Source: Lachnospiraceae bacterium UBA3785
GTDB lineage: Bacteria; Bacillota; Clostridia; Lachnospirales; Lachnospiraceae
Direction: 5' to 3'
NCBI GenBank assembly: GCA_002369495.1
Contig: DFFD01000189.1
Coordinates: 1 to 6,768 of the forward strand
Length of the DNA stretch: 6,768 bases
The notes under the pieces are model-generated. The model worked only from the letters and a program-made list of their open reading frames with translations. It did no database searches and was not told the DNA's origin. Below, piece by piece: positions 6,053-6,768 of the stretch (within the stretch, counting starts at the first letter, position 1; every line of letters begins with the position of its first letter). Both the position numbers and the translations under genes were made by a program.

Positions 6053-6615
6053 TGGGGACCTGGAATTCAAGAGGCCTCCGGGGCTCCGTGCTGGAGGACA
6101 TGGTCAACTACACAATTGAGCGCCTGATGAGCTCGAATCTGGCCGTCCTGCAGAAAATACCAACGCCGATCACCCCGATCGAGATCGACAAGGCGACGCG
6201 GCACATCACGCTGGCCTATTTTGATCAGAAGAGCACGGTCGACTACATCGGAGCGGTGCAGGGCTACCCGGTCTGCTTCGACGCGAAGGAGTGCGCGGCG
6301 GATACATTTCCGCTGCACAATGTGCACCCGCACCAGGTGGACTTCATGGAGCGGTTTGAAGCGCAGGGCGGTATCGCCTTTCTGCTGATTTATTACTCGT
6401 CGAGGCAGGTATTTTACTATATGCCGTGCCGGGAGATGAGGTATTTCTGGGACCGCATGCAGAGCGGAGGGCGGAAGAGCATCCGCATGGACGAACTCCG
6501 GGAAGAGCGGTTTTTCAGAGAGAAACACAATATGCTCCCGATACTCGAGAGCATCAACCAGGATCTGGAAGAACGGGAGACAGCCGATGAGCATACGAGT
6601 GATCCATACGCCTGA
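6052..6615 (+). CDS. recU: Holliday junction resolvase RecU
   Basis: Gram-positive Holliday junction resolvase that cleaves four-way junctions during recombinational repair and chromosome segregation, functionally like RuvC. The 187-residue protein (B. subtilis RecU is about 206) shows TWNSRGLRGSVLEDMVN (3-19), the catalytic Asp64 in STVDYIG, the FDAKE motif (76-80) with Asp77 and Lys79, PLHNVHPHQVDFM (87-99), GGIAFLLIYY (107-116) and SGGRKSI. The spacing Asp64-Asp77-Lys79 equals that of Asp88-Glu101-Lys103 in B. subtilis RecU as I recall it, with Asp in place of Glu. The ATG overlaps the lepB stop by one base (TAATG); GGGGA (6037-6041) is a modest ribosome-binding site at 10 nt. In Bacilli recU usually neighbours a penicillin-binding protein gene; here it follows lepB and overlaps the next gene by 29 nt. 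Confidence 0.93.
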   Translation: MGTWNSRGLRGSVLEDMVNYTIERLMSSNLAVLQKIPTPITPIEIDKATRHITLAYFDQKSTVDYIGAVQGYPVCFDAKECAADTFPLHNVHPHQVDFMERFEAQGGIAFLLIYYSSRQVFYYMPCREMRYFWDRMQSGGRKSIRMDELREERFFREKHNMLPILESINQDLEERETADEHTSDPYA

Positions 6616-6768
6616 CGGGTTCCGCGATCTGTACGGGGAACCGCTCGGGAAAAAGCGGGAATTGATGGACAGGCTCCGCAGCGTCTTTGCGCGCTACGGC
6701 TACGAGCCGATCGAGACGCCCGCGATCGAATATTTTGACGTTTTCTCGAGCGATATCGGGACGACGCC
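6587..6768 (+). CDS. hisZ: ATP phosphoribosyltransferase regulatory subunit HisZ-like (HisS paralogue), 3'-truncated
   Basis: Only the first 60 codons are in the window. HisZ is a catalytically inactive histidyl-tRNA synthetase paralogue that pairs with short HisG in the first step of histidine biosynthesis. The visible N-terminus HTPDGFRDLYGE (7-18), followed by YGYEPIETPAIEYFDVF (class II synthetase motif 1 region), fits the HisS/HisZ fold. The P-x-G-F/V-R-D pattern is typical of HisZ, whereas true HisS proteins usually have RGTxD. HisS therefore remains possible but less likely. ATG 6587 is preceded by GGGAGA (6575-6580) at 6 nt, a good ribosome-binding site embedded in recU, and the two genes overlap by 29 nt. 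A his operon may continue to the right; this is inference. Confidence 0.75.
   Translation, partial: MSIRVIHTPDGFRDLYGEPLGKKRELMDRLRSVFARYGYEPIETPAIEYFDVFSSDIGTT

Overview
The window is a compact, wholly plus-strand stretch of bacterial chromosome. It is GC-rich by eye, well above 50%, and codes almost end to end. The protein set points to a Firmicute of the class Clostridia, most likely a GC-rich member of the Lachnospiraceae: a RelQ-type small alarmone synthetase, a RecU Holliday junction resolvase (a Gram-positive family), a Gram-positive-size type I signal peptidase, an RsmF-type rRNA methyltransferase and a HisZ-like protein. The genus cannot be named from the sequence alone.

Layout from left to right: (1) the C-terminal ~70% of an M20-family aminoacyl-histidine dipeptidase (pepD), cut by the left edge; (2) a RelA/SpoT-domain (p)ppGpp synthetase of the RelQ type with a C-terminal extension; (3) an RsmF/NOP2/Sun-type 16S rRNA m5C methyltransferase; (4) a HAD-superfamily phosphatase or phosphomutase; (5) an uncharacterised protein with two membrane segments, preceded by the best promoter candidate in the window; (6) an RluA-family pseudouridine synthase with an S4 domain; (7) type I signal peptidase lepB, starting at TTG; (8) recU; (9) the first 60 codons of a HisZ/HisS-like protein, cut by the right edge.

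Spacings are 15, 12, -16 (or -3), 37, 1, -20, -1 and -29 nt. Genes 1-4 therefore look like one transcription unit and genes 5-9 like a second one, or a continuation. Two gene pairs overlap clearly at non-AUG or stop/start junctions, which suggests translational coupling. There is no intergenic stretch longer than 37 nt. I saw no tRNA, rRNA, CRISPR array, insertion sequence, attachment site or convincing intrinsic terminator.

Functionally this is a housekeeping neighbourhood: ribosome modification (RsmF, RluA), stringent response (RelQ), protein export (LepB), recombination and segregation (RecU), and peptide and histidine metabolism at the two ends. I found no convincing evidence of a novel defence, mobile or biosynthetic system. 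The items most worth a second look are the uncharacterised membrane protein, the C-terminal extension of the alarmone synthetase, and the partly conserved relQ/pseudouridine-synthase neighbourhood that lacks the NAD kinase gene known from Bacilli.
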